A stretch of DNA of 64,000 nt, taken from the NCBI GenBank assembly GCA_944472135.2, contig OX235264.1, positions 93,134,319-93,198,318 of the forward strand. Direction: 5' to 3'. This stretch comes from Trichobilharzia regenti. Its lineage: Eukaryota > Platyhelminthes > Trematoda > Strigeidida > Schistosomatidae. Positions 22,535-33,664 of the stretch are shown here, piece by piece. A program made the translations under genes and the position numbers. The notes below the pieces were generated by a model. It was not told where the DNA came from and made no database searches. It worked only from the letters and a program-made list of their open reading frames with translations. Positions within the stretch are counted from its first letter, which is position 1. Each line of letters starts with the position of its first letter.

Positions 22535-23155
22535 GTTATAAGAATAAAACTAGGACACTGTGGTAGGAGTGTAACTCCATTATAGATAAGATTTTATTTT
22601 GATAAATCACACAGTGTACTGTTATACAGTAATATTTACGGATGACGACGTTTCGAGCACAAATTATTACTGCTCATAATAATATCAAGTTACTCATACA
22701 GCTTTTTCCTTCATTCCATATACATGTGGGGAATTCACTAGACATTTGAATAAAAATCAATATAGGATAATGTACATTCAGAAATAATAATAATATGAGT
22801 GGTATTGATCAAATACAATCGGATGGGAAATAAGACGAATGTTTTTATAGTCAAAATAAGTAACTTGTTAGAATGTTATGATGTATGTGAATTGAAATAG
22901 AATACAATTTAAGATTATTTATTATCCTCCTCTGATTTATTCCGATCTGATTGTAATTGATCATTAACACTCATATTATTATTTCTGAATGTACATTATC
23001 TCATATTGATTTTTATTCAAATATCTGGTCCATTCTACACATGTATATAAATATTAAAAAAAAGTTGTGTGAGTAACTTGATATGATTATGAGCAATAGT
23101 TTGTGCTCGAAATATCGTCATCAGTTAATATTACTGTAAAACACTGTGTAACTGT
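22535..23155. mobile_element. Palindromic PLE-b relic (two inverted terminal repeats, no gene)
   Basis: The left arm (GACGACGTTTCGAGCAC, CTCATAATAATATCAAG, TAATGTACATTCAGAAATAA) is mirrored by the right arm (TTATTTCTGAATGTACATTA, CTTGATATGATTATGAGC, TTTGTGCTCGAAATATCG). Only about 180 bp of AT-rich DNA lies between the arms. Confidence 0.65.
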
Positions 23156-23162
23156 GCCACTG

Positions 23163-23245
23163 TGCGTCGGTGGAACAGTGGTTAGGACTCTCGCCGACCA
23201 TGCACATGGTCCAAGGTTCGATCCCCCCTGTCGGCGCACACCTGA
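23163..23245 (+). mobile_element. SINE-T head fragment
   Basis: GCGTCGGTGGAACAGTGG, then TCGCCGACCATGCACATGG and the B-box GGTTCGATCCC match the tRNA-like head of the SINE at 62995. The body is missing. It is not a tRNA gene: there is no proper anticodon arm. Confidence 0.7.
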
Positions 23246-23690
23246 TATCTATGGTCGGCCTGCAAAATTTGGGCTACCTATATCCATGCTAAAAATTCCA
23301 TACTTATACCAAAAATACAGTGTGAAATCAAGCTGTGATCAAAAAATCTTATCTATAATGAATTACTGTGTCAGGTGTAAACTAAAAACTAATGAATGCC
23401 CAAGTATTGGTTAAAAAGTGGATGTTTGTGTAATATCACAAGCTTGAAAATAACCTAATCTATCATGATAGAAAAAAGAATACTCGAAAATATGAGATAT
23501 TTAAATCATATCTGCATCAGAAATACAATGTCATTAATTAACAATTCTGATCATTTGATAATTCAATTTAGATTTTTCCATCCATTGATTGGACACAGAA
23601 TGCTTGATCTCAAGCTGACATGTCAGCTCTTTGTGCAGATGCTTCAACGATATCTAGTCATGTAACTTGAAGTCAGTTTGTTGATGGTGA
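23245..23690. other. No recognised gene
   Basis: AT-rich stretch with short frames only; I see no family signature. Confidence 0.4.
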
Positions 23691-23705
23691 CTAGGCACTG
23701 GAATC

Positions 23706-23755
23706 TACCAGGATGTGCATTTCGTCCTCTTTTGGGACTCGTCAACTGGACTCCA
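23706..23755 (-). ncRNA. Smalpha-type hammerhead inactivated by one core change
   Basis: On the - strand: CCAG-TTGACGA-GTCC CAAAAGA GGAC-GAAA-TGCACATC-CTGG. Stem I (CCAG/CTGG), stem II (GTCC/GGAC) and GAAA are intact. The first core base is T where C is needed (C3U), so cleavage is not expected. Confidence 0.65.
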
Positions 23756-24039
23756 CTGCTAGTTATCATCATTAAATTGGCTTCAAAATAGTCATTATGA
23801 TAATAAGACAATATTTATAATAATAATAATAAAGCAAATATGAAACATTGAAATGTAACAAAATTTATGGCGAAAATGTTATCTTGGTCATCATAAATCA
23901 AATGAGTGCATGTATGTATTACTTACTTTTGAGTTCCCAGGTCTGGGTTCGAGACTTTACGTAGCCAGTGATTTGAAGATATCTTGTGCAATAATAAGAT
24001 ACTATAAAGTCAATTGGAATCAGTCATATATAATGATGT

Positions 24040-24440
24040 TACAGGACTGGACTACACCGACTCCTAGATTAGAAATAGGAAGTGTATTGGTAAAGCACGT
24101 TGACCGCTTCACTTACTTGAGAAGTACCATCAGGCAGTCCCAACGGGTTGATCTCTCAGCACGGATATAGGGGGCTCGTTTCGCATTTGCCAGTTTACGC
24201 CGCAGATGCATCCACTCCTTGTGATTTCCAATGGAACTATATCGTTCTTCGTTAGTACTGTTCTTTTATCTCACACCTCTGTTTACTGTCTCTATTATGC
24301 ATTTCTTTTTACTTTCTTCTGTTGCTTTGTATGCTACATGGAGTGTGGCGACTTGAACTGCTGCACGGGCAGACAGTCATACAGAAGGGTGTCTGCTGTT
24401 CAGAGTTGACAAGATGTTGTAGGATATGTGGCATTATTTA
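24040..24440 (+). mobile_element. LINE-A fragment: RT C-terminal piece joined to 3' UTR
   Basis: VLVKHVDRFTYLRSTIRQS, then VDLSARI, then ARFAFASLRR is the reverse-transcriptase C-terminal zone. It runs straight into the 3' UTR (GATGCATCCACTCCTTGTG, GGAGTGTGGCGACTTGAACTG), so the LRWLGHVL segment between has been deleted. Confidence 0.6.
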
Positions 24441-24639
24441 CATTCTTCCTTTCGTCTCTAGCTAAGGATAGGTTTATATACTTGATTCCTTATGTAATGC
24501 GAACTTCTACTTCGTTATCCACATATGTTCATTTCCTTCTAGATTACTTCTTATATTACGTAAGACTTTTTCAATAACGCATTTACCAGTGTTGATTTTA
24601 ATCGGCCTTATCGATTGTCTTCAAGTATTGATTTTGTAG

Positions 24640-24835
24640 GGATTTTGCTTGATAGGTTGGAGGATTTCATCATGAGCTGACATTGGTTACAGAACTATTG
24701 GAAGACCTGGGAGTACTGGAAAGCTGCTTCGTCCTACTTTGGGATTCTTCAGCAATACGCACTCATGATAAAATCCTTCAACCAATCAAACAAAATTCCC
24801 TACAAAACCAGAACTTGAAAATTAATCTGATGCTC
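24640..24835 (-). mobile_element. SINE-H, head-truncated
   Basis: On the - strand: CGTATTG-CTGAAGA-ATCC..GGAC-GAAG, then the tail. The second core box is GAAG instead of GAAA. Confidence 0.6.
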
Positions 24836-24839
24836 ACTA

Positions 24840-25205
24840 ACGACTGACCATATTCAGGCAGTTAACCTGGGGTTCTCTTTGGAAGCCGCGACCAATAAGG
24901 TGCAGCAGGTTGAAAGTGAGGCAGTAACACATTGAAGAGGACATTGCGTGCTATGTCGTGAATTGGCAGAAGTTGGAATTTTTGAGCTGACTATTGAATC
25001 GGGTCTCAGTGGCTAAATGGTCTACGAGGGCGCCACCTTTTAACCAGAAGCTCCTTAGTTCCAGCCGCCTTGGCGGGTGCGTATAGGTGAAGAGTCGCAA
25101 ACTAGGGCGTAGGAAAAAGCTGTCCAGTACCCCGAGGCTTTCCATTGGTTGTTTAACTGATGTCAGTCGATTACGAAATCTTATAATCAATTAAATCCCT
25201 GCAAG
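24840..25205 (+). mobile_element. SINE-H, decayed, opposite to its neighbour
   Basis: Contains GACCAATAAGGTGCAGCAGG, GTCTCAGTGGCTAAATGGTC, a degraded hammerhead (GGTGAAGAGTC) and ATCCCTGCAAG. Confidence 0.55.
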
Positions 25206-25209
25206 AAAT

Positions 25210-26380
25210 ATTAAACCTTTAAAATTGAAAAAATTCTGAATAGTTATTTAAACTCTTTCTTGGTGAACATGATGCCAAACCAGTGTTTATTCTTATTACC
25301 TTTCAATTTCTGTTATTTCACGTGTAATTAATGTGATGGACACGTGTTACTGCAATTACATAGTGAATTGAAATAAGAAAGCTATTCGAATATTGTTATA
25401 CAATCTATTATTATTATTATCATCACCAGTGTACTTCAGTAGTTTTATTTTACTGTTGAAGTGAATAAATCCAGCTGTACATCTGTCTTTGAACTAGTTT
25501 CTTGACAATTCTTCAGTATTGACCAACCAACTATTATTGGTTGGTAGATCTATCTGACTGTGATGCTTATATTCAGAATCTGAAATTGATAATTAAAAGC
25601 CCTCGTCATGACCAGGCCAATGAGTGCTTGTATTTGACCTTTATAGCATAGAGGTTGAGGTAGATGTCCTCATTAAACATTGATTTTATACCCATTTGTG
25701 CATCATTAGGGGAGGGGGCTTTTGTGAGCCATTCTGAAGCACCCATGTTGGAGTACCCAATGTCTGTAATTGACAAAATTAGGATTATTCTTTGCCGACC
25801 GACTTATGTCTTCTCAATTTAAATCTGAAATTCACATAGTTTCTTCGTTGGACTAGGATACTACCTGGATACCCAGAGTGAAGCAGCGGATCATCTTAAT
25901 AAGCCAACCTCACCCTCAAGCCTTTGACTTAAAGTCTGGTGTATAAGGCAGTGGAGCAGCGTCAAGGGCTAAGTTCCTATGGTTCTATACGTCATTTAAT
26001 CCTTTTGGATTCTTGAGCCCATGTACTTGATAGGCTTGAAATCAGGGTTTTCGAAGCTCTCCTGGACAGATGTAAGTGCCTATCGCCACTGTTAGCGCGA
26101 GACCTTCGTGTGGAACAGCCGGACTGTGAATAGAACTTACTTGACAAGGGCCTTGAACTCTTGGCTGAAGTCCATCTATCTTTTGCCGTACCAAGTCGTT
26201 TATTGAGGCAATCTGGGATTCGGTAGACATCTAAGCTTTTCTAAAGGCTAATATAAGTTTAATCCTAACATTATATGTGAAGATGACTCGTTTTTACTTC
26301 TTAGAAAGCTAAAACTCAATGTACAGTGTTCACATAAAAAGTTTTTTTGATATTTTCATCCTTTGAAGGAATTGGCTGAA
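25210..26380. other. Unassigned stretch
   Basis: 25210-25560 is AT-rich. 25560-26250 is more balanced and has a 62-codon - strand frame (26042-26230, beginning MSTESQIASIN) that I cannot assign; it may be a retroelement relic. Confidence 0.35.
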
Positions 26381-26655
26381 TAGTGACTAGTTCACTCGGA
26401 TCCAGGATGTGCATTTCACTCAATCTACGTATCGTCGCCTGGATGTACCTGCATCCTCCAATGAATGATGGTTTTCTCAACGAGTACTCATGAGTACTCA
26501 GTACCCATAGTTCTTAACATCAAAACGTGTTATCCACTAAACCACTTTGGCCAGGAAGTGCCACGTCTTGTACAACAGGCAAGCATTTCAGTTTCTTATT
26601 GGCCTGTTCAATGATTGGACCGAAATGTTCAGCCTTGGTTGACACATCATCCCAT

Positions 26656-26963
26656 AGTACGGACGCTTCGACACTGTTTGATGATTCACTCGAAGTAATT
26701 CGGTGAATTGTGATTGGTAGTGCGAGGGGGGTTCCAGGATGTACACTTCAGCCTATTTGGGACTCGTCAGCTTTATATACCTGACCTATATAGTCTAGTG
26801 GTATTTGAGACGAAAGATACCAGGTTAGAGTCTTAGCGGGAACAACACTACTCACTGGGGACTAAAGGTACGCCCAGCTAGTTGACGAGTCCCCAACAGA
26901 CCTAAATGCGCTTCCTGGAATTAGTTGAAGGTAGTTATCAGATGTCGTTGAAGCGTCTGTACT
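26656..26963. mobile_element. Palindromic Smalpha-like element with two opposed hammerhead remnants
   Basis: The ends are inverted (AGTACGGACGCTTC at 26656; GAAGCGTCTGTACT ending 26963). The left arm has a - strand hammerhead relic (CTGACGA-GTCCCAAATAGGCT-GAAG) and the right arm a + strand one (GTTGACGA-GTCCCCAACAGACCT-AAATG). A tRNA-like segment with an A-box-like TATAGTCTAGTGGTA lies between. Both cores carry changes. Confidence 0.6.
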
Positions 26964-27174
26964 AGAAAGCGGACATGTAAACTGATGCCAGACATTTCGA
27001 TTCAATCCATCGATCAAGCAATGGGGAAATCAGAATTAAAATAAAAATAATTCATTTTTAAATGTGTACGTTTATGAACTACTTTTGTTTGCATTTCAGT
27101 AGTTTTTTGTACTCCTTGATTTATTTTCTTCTTCTTTTTTGTTATTTTTAGTTATTACAATTAGACTTTAAACT

Positions 27175-27516
27175 ATGAATTCTGATTCAGTGAATGATAT
27201 ACCGGATACAGTTTACTCACAATTTGCTTGTTTCGATGTTCTGCGTTTAGCAACAGTTCGTGCAGCCGAGTTAGCAGCATTCGAGTCCAGTGTTGATGTT
27301 CTTACAGCTTCTGCTTTGACAGGACTTCAACGTCTTCCAATTCGGTTGCGTAGACGTGCTGCGAGTCATCGGATTAATAGACTACCTCGGCGTTTTCATA
27401 AACATCATCATCTATCGAAAACGAATAATAATAATAATAATAATAATAGTAATGATAATAAGAATACTTCTACTACTAATAATAATGTGAAGAATAAGAA
27501 TGGATCTCATTCTGAG
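27175..27516 (+). CDS. POP1: POP1, RNase P/MRP subunit, first coding exon
   Basis: POP1 is the largest protein of RNase P and RNase MRP, nuclear/nucleolar ribonucleoproteins that trim tRNA 5' ends and process pre-rRNA. The exon starts at ATG 27175 with an in-frame TAA six bases upstream. It reads IPDTVYSQFACFDVLRLATV then RAAELAAF, then the signature LPIRLRRRAASHRINRLPRR (residues ~60-80), matching the basic N-terminal POP1 block. A poly-Asn run coded by AAT repeats follows (~residues 85-93). The exon ends in phase 0 at GAG before donor GTATGT. A non-coding 5' exon may end upstream: a good acceptor TTATTTTTAG lies near 27150. Confidence 0.92.
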
Positions 27517-27599
27517 GTATGTGATTCCTTTTTTTTCAAACTTTCCTTGAAAAATTTTAATTACCCTAAACAATTTGCTTTATAACAGGACTAAAGTAC

Positions 27600-27965
27600 T
27601 TTAGATGCTCAAGTATTGGTTTGTAGGGATTTGGTTGATTGGTTACAGAACTTCAGCGTGAGATGACATTGGTTAGAGAACCATTGGAAAACCTGCTGGG
27701 AGTACTGGACAGCTGTTTCCTCCGTCCTAGCTTGGGACTCTTCAGCAGTACGTTTCAACCGGGGCTCGGACCCAGGATCTCGTGGTTACAAGGCGAGCTC
27801 GTATACCATTAAGCTACTGGGACCCGATCTAATGGCCCATGAACTCCAACTCCTGCCAATTCACGATATAGCGCAACCGCTAGCTAATGCCTTCGGTTAG
27901 TATTTGTCCTTACACCCGACCTGCTGAACCCTACTGGTCACGACTTCTCACTGGATGGTGTTGCT
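27600..27965 (-). mobile_element. SINE-H in POP1 intron 1
   Basis: Near full length on the - strand. The tRNA-like head is intact in outline, but the hammerhead has a 4-bp insertion between stem II and GAAA (GGAC-GGAG-GAAA) and should be inactive. Confidence 0.7.
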
Positions 27966-28099
27966 GCCCTACATCATCATAGTATGGTTTCCTCCTTAGA
28001 CAACGGGATCAAATGTGTCTTTGACTTTATACCTAGATGCCTTTGTTAGGTAAGCTTTCGGTGACTCTAAACCATAGCAGCCCAAACCGAAACTACCTA

Positions 28100-28440
28100 G
28101 CGAACAGATAAATGACCTAGAGCAACCAATTAGGTGGCTCTGTATTGTCCAGGTGTGCTTGTGGATGCTATACACCGTTATGTGTATGTTGTTTTTGATA
28201 TTACTGTTTGGAGGATAGACTTCTAGAAAGATCGAAAAAGTATGAATATGGAGGTGTCCTGTATATACCGTTAGTAACCGGTATCATTGATCTAGTCCTT
28301 TGTTTGATGCAGTCAACTTTTCCATGTGATCACCGTGCTAGGTGGCTCTCCATGACAGTTCTGCAAACAAAAGACTAGATGTACGTCACTAGTTTGTGTC
28401 CAATTAAAAGTATCTAATACAGCCCTACAGGATGTCCATC
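28100..28440. other. POP1 intron, unassigned
   Basis: No gene. CTAGTCCTTTGTTTGATGCA (~28295) resembles the start of the LINE-C copy at 49045, so a LINE-C scrap is possible. Confidence 0.35.
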
Positions 28441-28444
28441 GCGA

Positions 28445-28640
28445 GCCCAAATAGCTCAATGGTGACGTGTCTGACTGCATTAGTGATTGATGTGGGTTCG
28501 AATCTCAGAAAAGATTCATGAGTTCCCTAAAAACTTCAGTTACACCTTGCTGACCGGTGAATGCCAACAAGCACGAAACGTAAGGTACAAGCAAGGCTTC
28601 CTATAGTCGATTGCCTTCAACCATCTAATAACAAGAATTC
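28445..28640 (+). mobile_element. Another tRNA-derived SINE family
   Basis: GAGCCCAAATAGCTCAATGG (A-box-like) and GGGTTCGAATCTC (B-box) form a tRNA-like head distinct from the other SINE families here. The body holds CCTTGCTGACCGGTGAATGC and AGCAAGGCTTCC. A related piece is at 51465-51600. Confidence 0.55.
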
Positions 28641-28898
28641 AGAGTACGTCACGATGTTGAACTACCTAGTAGCATGGTGGTGGCGGCCACATTGTAAACT
28701 TGACTGACTGATAGAATTCAGTCCGCACTAGACAAAAAGACTATACGAAGGATACTCGTTGCTAACTAGTTTCCAATTTAAAAAAGGGCGGCTGTTCGAT
28801 TTGAATCTGTTATAATTGTCTAACTGATATTGTTTCTTTTACTCCTCGCCTCTGTTTCCTATTTTACTGCCTGCCTGCTTGGCCACCTGTCGTTGAAG

Positions 28899-29167
28899 TT
28901 GAAACAAAAGCTAAAATCACGACGTTATCGTCGCAGAAAATTACGCCTTCTAGCTTTACACACACGTCTAACAACAACAACAACAACAGTGGCGACAGCA
29001 AGTACACATCAGAGTTGTCCTGGTGTCGTAGAAAAATCCAAATCTCTCTGGTTACCAACACATATATGGCATGCTAAAAGATTTCATATGATTACAAAAT
29101 GGGGTTGGCGTTTACCATGGGCACCAACAAATAAAATTTTTAAATTATGCCATAAAGCATCGCATAA
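28899..29167 (+). CDS. POP1: POP1, second coding exon
   Basis: The frame gives SRRYRRRKLRLLALHTRL, a Thr/Ala-rich spacer, then SLWLPTHIWHAKRFHMITKW and GWRLPWAPTNKIF. W-L-x-THIWHAKRFHM is the strongest POP1 hallmark. The acceptor is placed at 28898 after a long pyrimidine-rich run; a second AG twelve bases on (28910) keeps the same frame. The exon ends CATAA before donor GTGAGT (29168), leaving two bases that complete an Asn codon with the next exon's first T. Confidence 0.92.
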
Positions 29168-29209
29168 GTGAGTGATATTTTAAGTTTTGTTTTTTCACTT
29201 ACTATTTTA

Positions 29210-29900
29210 CTATGCTAATAGAATCATGAAATTGTGACTCTGTAGACTGTCTGTCTGTCTGGATTCAATATAGAACTTGGCACCGAAGTGCAGCAGTTCC
29301 AGTTGCCATGTTCCAAATACCACACAAAGGTAGACAAGAAGATGAGTGAAGAGAATCAATAGAGTTTGACAAGTATAAGAGTGAAACAGAATGGGTAATG
29401 GTAGAAAGAAATATGAAAGATTACAGAGACTGAATACATCTGCGCTGGCCATTGACAACGATTTTGAGCCATGTCACCTATTGTCTCCAGCCATTGATTC
29501 CTAGAGTCCCGAGGGCCCCAACCCGGGAGTCTGCATCTCCCTACCCGACTCAGTTTAACTGTCGATGATTTCATGGATTGATGAGGCCATGTTTTTGTTT
29601 GGCCACCACTTACTTTTTTCCAACCTGCATCTATATCAGCTAGTAATGCCCGTCGGGGGAGGCGAGGCGATGGTTAGGCATGCACAGCACGTGACCGACC
29701 TAGCCATCTCAATCTATGTAACTTTATAGCCTCGTCGATTGATTTTCCCTCTTTGCCCAACACTTTACGCCTAACGTCAACATTACTTACCTTATTAAAC
29801 CACCTAACGTGAGGAAGAGATCGTAGACGTCTATGATCAAAAACAGTCAATCTTTTGATGTCTTCACTCTGTAGACTGAAGATGCAGAAGCTTTGGAAAA
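29210..29900 (-). mobile_element. LINE-A 3' fragment in POP1 intron 2
   Basis: On the - strand: LHRLRWLGHVLCMPNHRL, then VGRCRLPGWGPRDSRNQWLE, TIGDMAQNRCQW and the 3' UTR (TGGAACTGCTGCACTTCGG). The part with the catalytic site is missing. Confidence 0.7.
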
Positions 29901-29984
29901 CGATACATGTCTGTAGTTATAGTCGTGTTCTATTTTTTTTTATTTTTATTTATTTTTGATTATAGCTTGAAACCACACAGTATT

Positions 29985-30145
29985 TTTTGGGTATGGAATT
30001 TCCAGCATGTGATATCGGTAGGCCAAATTTCGCAGGCCGACCAATTGATATCAGGTGTGTGTATGTGTCGGTAGGGGATCGAACCTCGAACCATTTACAT
30101 GGTCAGCGAGAGTCCTAACCTCTGTGCCACCGATGCACAGCTGGT
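29985..30145 (-). mobile_element. SINE-T head region
   Basis: Inverse of GCATCGGTGGCACAGAGG..GGTTCGATCCCC followed by ACACCTGATATCAATTGG, the same joined sequence as at 23163-23290. Confidence 0.65.
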
Positions 30146-30784
30146 GCACACTGCAGTAGAATGTAATACTATATGAGATAGGTTTATGAGAGGACCAAGC
30201 ATAAAATAGCATATCATCCTTTCTTACGGATTGTGCTATTTATCGTCTGAGGGAGTTACTAATGTGAATGTATCATATCTCACATGCATATTGTGATTTA
30301 GTGTGTGAGATCAATTCATTTATTTTTTTGTCTCACCTTGATCTTTGTGTGATCTACAGCAATTAGAATAGACATTTCCAGCCAGTAAGAACAATACATT
30401 CCAACGGTCGCGAGCCGACTTTATTATCGTGAAGAAAATGTCTTAATATCATGTGTTGTGCCTTAGACTGTAATAGTATACTATAATACAATATCTTACA
30501 GTCACAGGCCAGCCAGCCTATTTTCTTTTGATATTCGTGTGGCTCAGTGAATCGGAAGGTACGATGGACAAATTGACGTATTAATGTATCAGTCGAGTTG
30601 ATTACCGTTATTAATTAATTAACAGGCGCAGACATAACAAACTGGCAATAGGTCTATTCAGCTGAGTTCAGTTCATTTATAACAAATTGGCAACGGAGTT
30701 ATAACAGGTTATTTCAAATATCATATAGTATTAATAACCGGATGGTATTTCGAGCATAAATTATTGCCACTCATTATTATTATT

Positions 30785-32010
30785 ATTGTTCCCTTGGGTT
30801 CCTAGTGGAACATAGGGCTTCAACTGCACGTCTCCTCTTGCTTCTGTCCTCTGCTGTACTTTTCACCTGCATCCATGTTAGTCCATACTGTTTCAACTCC
30901 TCAACTCTTCACACGATCTCCTCCATGTCACCCTTGCACTGACGTCCCACTCGCCACTTCCCTTTCGGGTTCCACTCGAGGGCTTGACGCACGATGTCAC
31001 CCAGCGGTCTCCTCAGCGAGTGTCCGATCCATCTCCACTTCCTCCTGCATATTTGTTGGTTGGCGATTGGTTCTTGCTTTGTTTAGTTTGTTCCCATAGT
31101 TTCTTGTTGGTGATTCTTTCCAGCCCGGCTGTCTGATCTTCAGTATAGAGCTAGCTAAGACAGTTGCTGATAAAGGTCTGCAACAAGCTGTTGGAAATAT
31201 TCTTTGTGATCCGCCAAGTTTCTCATCCGTATAGAAGAACTGACTGACTTGACGTTCGTATTGAAAACCCGACCGAATATTGTTGTTGATGCTGAGTGAC
31301 GATTTCCAGATTGGTTTGTGATGATGGTTGATGAATGTGTTTCTCGCCTTCCCGATTCTCGCTCGATTTGACATCCTCGTGCGTTCCAACTTCCTGTAGT
31401 TGAGACAATGCTCCCTATATAAGTGAATGAAGTAACTAACCTCTTTCATATCCCTCCCGTTGATGGGGATTGGCGCTGGATGTTGCTGTTGTTGTTGTTG
31501 GCTGGTTATTTTCATAACTTCCGTCTTGTCTATGTTCACTTGGAGTCCTGTTTTCGCCGGCTCCTTCTTCGACCAGTTTGTCGATTTTCGCTTGTAAGTC
31601 TTCGATTTTGTGTGACATCAAACATAAATCATCCACGCGCGAAATCCAGGTCTTCTAGGTTCTTCATGTCGGTCCAGAAAGGATATCCCTTTCTTCTCGT
31701 TTCCCACTGTCTGACGCATAATCCAGTCAGTCCACCACAATTAGGAATATCATTCATTAGTGATTATAAGCACCCTTGTCTGACTCCTGTGTTTACTCCA
31801 AACGCCTTGCAGAGTTTTCCGTTGTGGATGACTTGACATGTGCCGTTGTCGTACAGCTGTTGAATAAGGTTGATGAATATTTGGAGTACGCCGCCGTTGC
31901 ACTCTAGTAGTTTCCAAATTACTTCGCGGTCAACGCTGTCGAAGGCCTTCTCAAAGTCTATAAAGTTGAGGTAGTTTGCCCTCATAATCATATCAATTTT
32001 AGTCACACAG
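30785..32010 (-). mobile_element. LINE-B (RTE-like), 5'-truncated, broken reading frame
   Basis: On the - strand: NFIDFEKAFDSVDREVIWKL (motif A with its catalytic Asp), INLIQQLYDNGTCQVIHNGK, TGVRQGCL, DDLCLMSHKIEDLQAKID, NIDKTEVMKI, then the C-terminal zone and the tail with GTTCC-ACTA-GGAAC (30791-30817 region). Several frameshifts separate these blocks. It lies in POP1 intron 2. Confidence 0.8.
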
Positions 32011-32189
32011 TTTCACAATTTTTCTCATATATATATATATATATCCTTTCTGTCTTTCCAACTTCCCTGTTTTTTTGCAATTTTTATATTTTTTTTAATC
32101 CTATGCCACCCTCTCTCTGTGTGATAACATGCAAGTTAATGTAGAGCTATAGCTGAGTTTTTTTCTAGGTTATTCAACTTCCTTAGTAG

Positions 32190-32470
32190 GGTCAGTTTAT
32201 TCTAGGTCTAGCTAGAATTCTCAATGAGGCTGAAATTAGGGTGGCATTTAAACCACACAGCGAATTCTCTCAGAGATAAACTTTGTCGGCTTAAGGATCT
32301 AATAGAGCAAATCATGAAAAATAATATAATATACCAAATATCATAAATGAGGTCAGTTACATAGCTGAAACTAGAAGGCTGGGGTCAATTAGATGACTGG
32401 AACATAAAAAATGTAGCTAGACGCAGAAAGATTCACCCTACTAAGTTAAATAATCTAGGGAAAAGCTCAG
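32190..32470 (+). mobile_element. PLE-b GIY-YIG fragment
   Basis: NEVSYIAETRRLGSIR, LEHKK and SREKLSCC follow the PLE-b endonuclease order with stops. Confidence 0.5.
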
Positions 32471-32474
32471 CTGC

Positions 32475-33065
32475 TGCTTGTGGATTTCATTGACTGATAA
32501 AGCCATGTTTTGGTTTGACCACTACTAGTTAGATCTTCTGCAACCCGATCGATCGATCCTATGTCAGCTAACATTGCCCGTTGTCGAGGAAGGCGATCGA
32601 TGGCAAGATCTGCTTAACACATGGCGTAGCTGTCTCAATCGGTGTAACTTCACAACCTCGTCGACTGATTTCCCCTCACACACCTACCTAGCAGACGACC
32701 GAAGCCTAACGGGAATATTGCTCACCTTATTATACCACCATTAAACATGGGAGATGGAATTCCATATCAGTTTGTTTATTAGATGTATCACATTGTGAGA
32801 CGGTATTGTTTACTGGATGACGTTTTAAACGATTCTACTACCCCTACGACGACAAATAGGAGAGGACAAAGAAAACTATAAAACTGAAGTTTCGAAGTCA
32901 TGTGATTATAATTGATATGATTATGAACAATAAATTTTGTTATAATAAACAAACTAATATGGAATTATTTACTACCACAGTGCCCAAGTTTTACACATAT
33001 ATGAACGGGAGATAGAAAGCATACACCTATGATCAAAGACAGCTAAAGGGGAAAATGAATTCGCC
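32475..33065 (-). mobile_element. LINE-A fragment with a nested PLE-b palindrome
   Basis: 32475-32760 and 33005-33065 are two parts of one - strand LINE-A. Between them is a ~240-bp insertion with inverted ends (GGAATTCCATATCAGTTTG / CAAACTAATATGGAATT). GGGAGAT occurs at both junctions and looks like its target duplication. Confidence 0.6.
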
Positions 33066-33274
33066 GAGATGGGCCTCTTTACTGAACTTTGTGTTTTGTT
33101 CCCATTAACACGTTTAGATGAAGATTATTCATAAATATCAACAACAAAGAAGTAAATTCGGAGACCACCTTGGGGAGAATTCTTATTAATGCAAACAGGA
33201 ATAAAACTGGCATTCAATCACTCACAAACTCAATTAGAAACTAACTTTGTCGACTAATGGATCCTTTGGAGCCT

Positions 33275-33650
33275 CCCTCGATGGGTAATGTTAGCTGACA
33301 TACCGTCAGGTTGGAAAAGAGGTAGTGGTGGTCACACCAAACATCAGTCAATGAAATCCACAACAGTTAGTTCAAGCCAGTCAGCCACAAAGGGAGGTGT
33401 AGACTACCTGAGTGGTTGGGGTCTTCAGGATGGTAAAAACCAATGGGTGAAGACAATTGGTGATAAGGGAGAACATCCTTCTCAGTAAATAAAATTCTGT
33501 TCTTCTCCTTCTTCTATATTACCACGCTTTTCGCCTCATATCTTTTGTTTACGGTCTCTGTTTTGCTTTTCTTTTTACTTTCTTCTATGTCTTTGTGTGC
33601 TGAGTGAAGTGTGTAGTGATTCTGACTGCTGCAGATTTTTGCAAAGTTCT
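33275..33650 (+). mobile_element. LINE-A 3' fragment
   Basis: PRWVMLADIPSGWKRGSGG, then MKSTTVS, then LSGWGLQDGKNQWVKTIGD and a 3' UTR ending near GCTGCAGATTTTTGC. Confidence 0.65.
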
Positions 33651-33664
33651 ATTTTTGAAAGGAG

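Larger units (their letters stand above)
11876..22620. repeat. Tandem segmental duplication, unit 2 (10,745 bp)
   Basis: Same direction and content as unit 1, joined to it with no spacer. The offset is 10,757 up to the microsatellite at ~13905, then 10,747, then 10,745 after ~21110. Everything described for unit 1 applies at these offsets. After 22620 the sequence continues into the rest of the PLE terminal repeat that unit 1 lacks, so unit 2 holds the original right flank and unit 1 the original left flank. Confidence 0.97.

Noticed and set aside
22745..23000. Palindrome as a possible replication origin or regulatory element
   Set aside because: The arms match PLE-b terminal repeats found elsewhere in the window, so it is better explained as an element relic.
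26042..26230. 62-codon - strand frame starting MSTESQIASIN
   Set aside because: I cannot relate it to any protein, and flanking frames are closed; probably a retroelement relic or chance.
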